From DATAYA01 sp036272815 (GTDB taxonomy: Bacteria > Pseudomonadota > Alphaproteobacteria > Acetobacterales > Acetobacteraceae), in contig DATAYA010000291.1 in the NCBI GenBank assembly GCA_036272815.1, positions 1 through 8,257 on the forward strand: a DNA stretch of 8,257 nt. Reading direction: 5' to 3'. The position numbers were made by a program, and so were the translations under genes. Below the pieces are notes generated by a model. The model did no database searches, was not told the origin of the DNA, and saw nothing but the letters and a program-made list of their open reading frames with translations. Below are positions 5,769-8,257 of the stretch, one piece after another. Within the stretch, counting starts at the first letter, position 1, and every line of letters starts with the position of its first letter.

Positions 5769-7387
5769 CGCGCCGCCGTTCCGCGCTGGCGCGGCATCAG
5801 GATCAGCTTCCAGTGGCTCGGCATCTCGCCGACCGGTACGTGCACCAGTGCCGGCGCATCCAGCGCGAACGCCTCGCGCAGCGCCCGCTCGAGCTCCGCG
5901 TCGGTGCGGGCGCGGAATGCGGCGATGCCGAAGCTCTCGGCGAAGCGGACGAAATCCGGGTTGGTGAGATCGCTCGCGATCAGCCGGTTGCCATATTGCT
6001 CCTGCTGGATGCGACGGACGTTGCCGAAGGCGCCGTCGTCGAACACCACCACGACGACCGCGAGGTTGTGCCGCTTCGCGGTCGCCAGTTCCATTGCCTG
6101 ATAGGCAAACCCGCCGTCCCCCGCGATCGAGAGCACGGCCCGATCCGGACAGGCGGCCTTGGCACCCAACGCGGTGCCATAGCCATATCCGAGATTGTCC
6201 TGATAGCCGGAAAAGAAACTGCGCGGCCGCAGCACCGGGAACGCCAGCCGGGCGACGAACCCGACCTGCGTCACCTCGTCGACCAGGATGCCGTCCTCCG
6301 GCAGCGCCGCCCGCATCGCACGCAGGAAGCCCATCTGCGGCTCAAGCACGGCCAGCTCGGCGTCGAACCAGGCCCGGTGTCGCGCCAGTTCCTCCTCACG
6401 CGACGGCCGGGCGCGGCTCGCCCCCGGCAGCTTCGCGAGCAGCGCCCGCAGCACCTCGGCCGCATCCCCCAGCACCGCGCAATCCGACGACCGCAACCGG
6501 CCCGGCTCCTCGGGGTCGATATCCACCCGGATGATCTTGAGCGCCGCGTCGTGGCCCCAATCCGCCTGCTGCACATAGAGCCGGGTGCCGATCGCGAGCA
6601 CCGCGTCGGCATCGCGCCAGAGCCGATGGCCGACGGGATAACTCACCGCGAGCCGATGCGCCGTCGGGATCACCCCGCGCCCGCGCCGGTAGCTGACGAC
6701 CGGCGCTTCCAGCAGCTCCGCGATCCGCTGCACCTCGGCCGAGGCGTCCTGCGCCCCGCCCCCGACCACGATCAGCGGCCGTTCCGCCGCGCCGAGGATT
6801 TTCACCGCCCGCGCGACCGCATCCTCGTCCACCGGCGGCCGCTCGACAGGCAGCACCGCGCCGGGCGCCGCCGGGCCGGATCGCGGCCAGACGTCGATCG
6901 GCACCTCCAGTGCGACCGGCCCCGGCCGTCCCGAGAGTGCTAGCTGGATCGCGCGCGAGATCGCCGGCCCTGCTTCGTACGGGGCAGCGACCCGCGCCGC
7001 GTGCTTGGTAAGGTGCCCGAGCAGGCCGAGCTGATCGCGGATCTCGTGCAGGTGTCCGAAGCCGCGCTCCAGAGCGAACGAAGGGATCTGCCCCGCCAGC
7101 GCCAGCACCGGTGCGCCCATCCCGTAGGCCGTCAGCAGCGACGCCGAGGCGTTCAGCAGCCCCGGTCCCGGCACAACCACGAACGGCGACGGCCGCCCGG
7201 TCGCGAGTGCCGCGCCGAGCGCCATGTAGCCCGCCGTCTGCTCATGCCGCGCGTGGAGGATGCGGATGCGCGCCTGTTCGCCGTGCAGCGCATCGAAAAA
7301 AGGATCGTTGTGAACGCCGGGGACGCCAAAGACCGTCTTTATCCCGTGCCCGATCAGGGTCGCGACCGCCGCCTCCGCCGTCGTCAT
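5753..7387 (-). CDS. Thiamine diphosphate-dependent enzyme, acetolactate synthase-like
   Basis: A 544-residue enzyme (from ATG 7387) of the ThDP decarboxylase/acetolactate synthase superfamily; soluble, acting on a 2-oxo acid. Three domains are recognisable. The N-terminal pyrimidine-binding domain (about 1-165) holds FGVPGVHND and the catalytic Glu E49 in ARHEQTAGYMA. The central domain (about 185-325) contains PLIVVGGGAQ and VDIDPEEPGRL. The C-terminal pyrophosphate domain (about 345-535) carries GDGGF (423-427) and, 27 residues after D424, the second Mg2+ ligand D451 in FDDGAFGN, where NN or ND is more usual. The ATG at 7387 fits family starts; a TTG at 7396 would add three residues. It lies 14 bases after the metC-like gene, so they probably form one transcript. 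True anabolic acetolactate synthase is unlikely: no regulatory-subunit gene is adjacent in the window and the sequence reads more like the diverse catabolic ThDP enzymes. Substrate unknown. Confidence 0.9.
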   Translation of the reverse strand: MTTAEAAVATLIGHGIKTVFGVPGVHNDPFFDALHGEQARIRILHARHEQTAGYMALGAALATGRPSPFVVVPGPGLLNASASLLTAYGMGAPVLALAGQIPSFALERGFGHLHEIRDQLGLLGHLTKHAARVAAPYEAGPAISRAIQLALSGRPGPVALEVPIDVWPRSGPAAPGAVLPVERPPVDEDAVARAVKILGAAERPLIVVGGGAQDASAEVQRIAELLEAPVVSYRRGRGVIPTAHRLAVSYPVGHRLWRDADAVLAIGTRLYVQQADWGHDAALKIIRVDIDPEEPGRLRSSDCAVLGDAAEVLRALLAKLPGASRARPSREEELARHRAWFDAELAVLEPQMGFLRAMRAALPEDGILVDEVTQVGFVARLAFPVLRPRSFFSGYQDNLGYGYGTALGAKAACPDRAVLSIAGDGGFAYQAMELATAKRHNLAVVVVVFDDGAFGNVRRIQQEQYGNRLIASDLTNPDFVRFAESFGIAAFRARTDAELERALREAFALDAPALVHVPVGEMPSHWKLILMPRQRGTAARSPMP

Positions 7388-7401
7388 CCGGGTCAAGCGC
7401 G

Positions 7402-8257
7402 TCAGCCCCGGTAGGTCCGCATCACCGCCAGCCCCTGTTCCAGGTCAGCGATCAGGTCGGCGGTATCCTCGAGCCCGACATGGATGCGGCAGACAGGGCC
7501 ATCGAACGTGCCACTCCCGGCGGTGCGGGTGACGAAACCCGTCGTCGGCAGGATCAGGCTCTCATAGCCGCCCCACGACGCGCCGATGCCGAACAGACGC
7601 AGCGTATCGACCATCGCCTGCGTCGCCTCGGGCGAGAATTCAGGGCGGAAGACGACACCGAACAGACTGCACGCGCCGTCGAAATCGCGCTTCCAGATTT
7701 CATGCCCGCGCGCGCCGGGGAGTGCGGGATGCAGCACCTCAAGCACCTCAGGCCGGTCACGCAGCCATTCAGCCACCTCGATCCCCGAACGCATCTGCCG
7801 ATCCAGCCGCACGCCGAGCGTGCGCAGGCCGCGCAGCGTCAGCCAGCAATCGTCGGGCGAGGCATACTGCCCGAGCGCCATCGCGGCCCCGCGCACGGTC
7901 TCCCAGTCTTCGTCCGCGGCGACCGTCACCGAGCCGAGCAGCACGTCGGAATGGCCGCCGGCATATTTGGTCAGCGCCTGGATCGAGACATCAACGCCAT
8001 GGCGGAACGGCTGGAAGAAGTGCAGCCCCCAGGTGTTGTCCATCAGCACCTTCGCTCCGTGCGCGTGCGCGACGCGCGCCAGCATCGGGATATCCTGCAC
8101 CTCGAAGGTGTGGCTGCCCGGGCTCTCGGTGTAGAACACGCGCGTGTTGGGCCGCAGCAGCGCGGTCGCGGCCGCCTCGCCGATCTCGGGATCGTAGAAC
8201 GTGGTCTCGATGCCGAGTCCGACCATCATGCCGGTCGCGAAATTGCGGGCCGGGCCA
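7402..8257 (-). CDS. metC: Cystathionine beta-lyase, Cys/Met metabolism PLP enzyme (N-terminus cut by window edge)
   Basis: C-terminal 284 codons of a PLP-dependent Cys/Met-metabolism enzyme; the frame remains open to the right edge, beginning GPARNFATG, which matches the internal YGPTR-F region of MetC proteins, so the true start is outside. MetC cleaves cystathionine to homocysteine, pyruvate and ammonia in the cytosol. Seen here: the YDPEIG segment, ESPGSHTFEVQDIP, the PLP-contacting Asp in LMDNTWG, and SIQALTKYAGGHSDVLLGS with the Schiff-base Lys codon at 7968-7966. ASWGGYESLILP and RIHVGLED near the C-terminus are typical of the MetC branch. Family knowledge separates MetC (TKY..GHSD with ESPGS-TFEVQD) from cystathionine gamma-synthase and gamma-lyase, but C-S lyases of this group can also act on other thioether amino acids. 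An internal ATG at 8229 is not the start. The ThDP enzyme gene follows 14 bases downstream. Confidence 0.85.
   Translation of the reverse strand, partial: GPARNFATGMMVGLGIETTFYDPEIGEAAATALLRPNTRVFYTESPGSHTFEVQDIPMLARVAHAHGAKVLMDNTWGLHFFQPFRHGVDVSIQALTKYAGGHSDVLLGSVTVAADEDWETVRGAAMALGQYASPDDCWLTLRGLRTLGVRLDRQMRSGIEVAEWLRDRPEVLEVLHPALPGARGHEIWKRDFDGACSLFGVVFRPEFSPEATQAMVDTLRLFGIGASWGGYESLILPTTGFVTRTAGSGTFDGPVCRIHVGLEDTADLIADLEQGLAVMRTYRG

Noticed and set aside
4581..6101. 506-codon open frame on the plus strand across the lpxK/lpxL junction
   Set aside because: Shadow frame with compositionally biased translation, overlapping three well-supported genes.
7388..7396. TTG 7396 as the start of the ThDP enzyme
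   Set aside because: It adds only three residues and has no better ribosome site; ATG 7387 gives the usual short N-terminus before the first ThDP domain helix.

Overview
This is a GC-rich (about 70% by eye), tightly packed stretch of Gram-negative chromosome with seven protein genes, two of them cut by the window edges. Gene content and protein style (a DUF374-waaA-lpxK-lpxL lipid A block among catabolic enolase, ThDP and PLP enzymes) suggest an alphaproteobacterium. Rhodospirillales/Acetobacteraceae is my best guess, and it is inference only. I see no tRNA, rRNA, CRISPR, insertion sequence, attachment site or other mobile DNA.

Layout, left to right. (1) 1-483, minus: the N-terminal part of a lipoprotein lytic transglycosylase, running off the left edge. 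(2) 484-703: a 220-base gap with four small inverted repeats and a very purine-rich ribosome binding site. (3) 704-1834, minus: a complete enolase-superfamily enzyme of the mandelate racemase type. (4) 1835-1956: a short divergent gap with no clear promoter. (5) 1957-5745, plus: four genes joined by 1- to 4-base overlaps, in order a DUF374 acyltransferase-like protein, waaA (Kdo transferase), lpxK (lipid A 4'-kinase) and an lpxL/htrB-family late acyltransferase. (6) 5746-5752: a 7-base convergent junction carrying a small hairpin. (7) 5753-7387 and 7402-8257, minus: a ThDP-dependent acetolactate-synthase-like enzyme preceded by a metC-type cystathionine beta-lyase whose 5' end lies outside the window.

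The plus-strand operon covers three consecutive late steps of Kdo-lipid A assembly at the inner face of the cytoplasmic membrane: LpxK phosphorylates the tetraacyl disaccharide, WaaA adds Kdo, and the LpxL-type enzyme adds a secondary acyl chain. The DUF374 protein probably acts in the same membrane lipid context, but its substrate is unknown. The metC-like and ThDP genes are 14 bases apart and probably cotranscribed; a joint role in amino-acid or 2-oxo-acid metabolism is only a hypothesis. The enolase-superfamily gene looks like sugar-acid catabolism.

I found no clear new biological system. The points most worth a second look are the atypical HX4D region in the DUF374 protein, the metC/ThDP pairing, the structured leader of the transglycosylase gene and the unusual starts in the lipid A operon.
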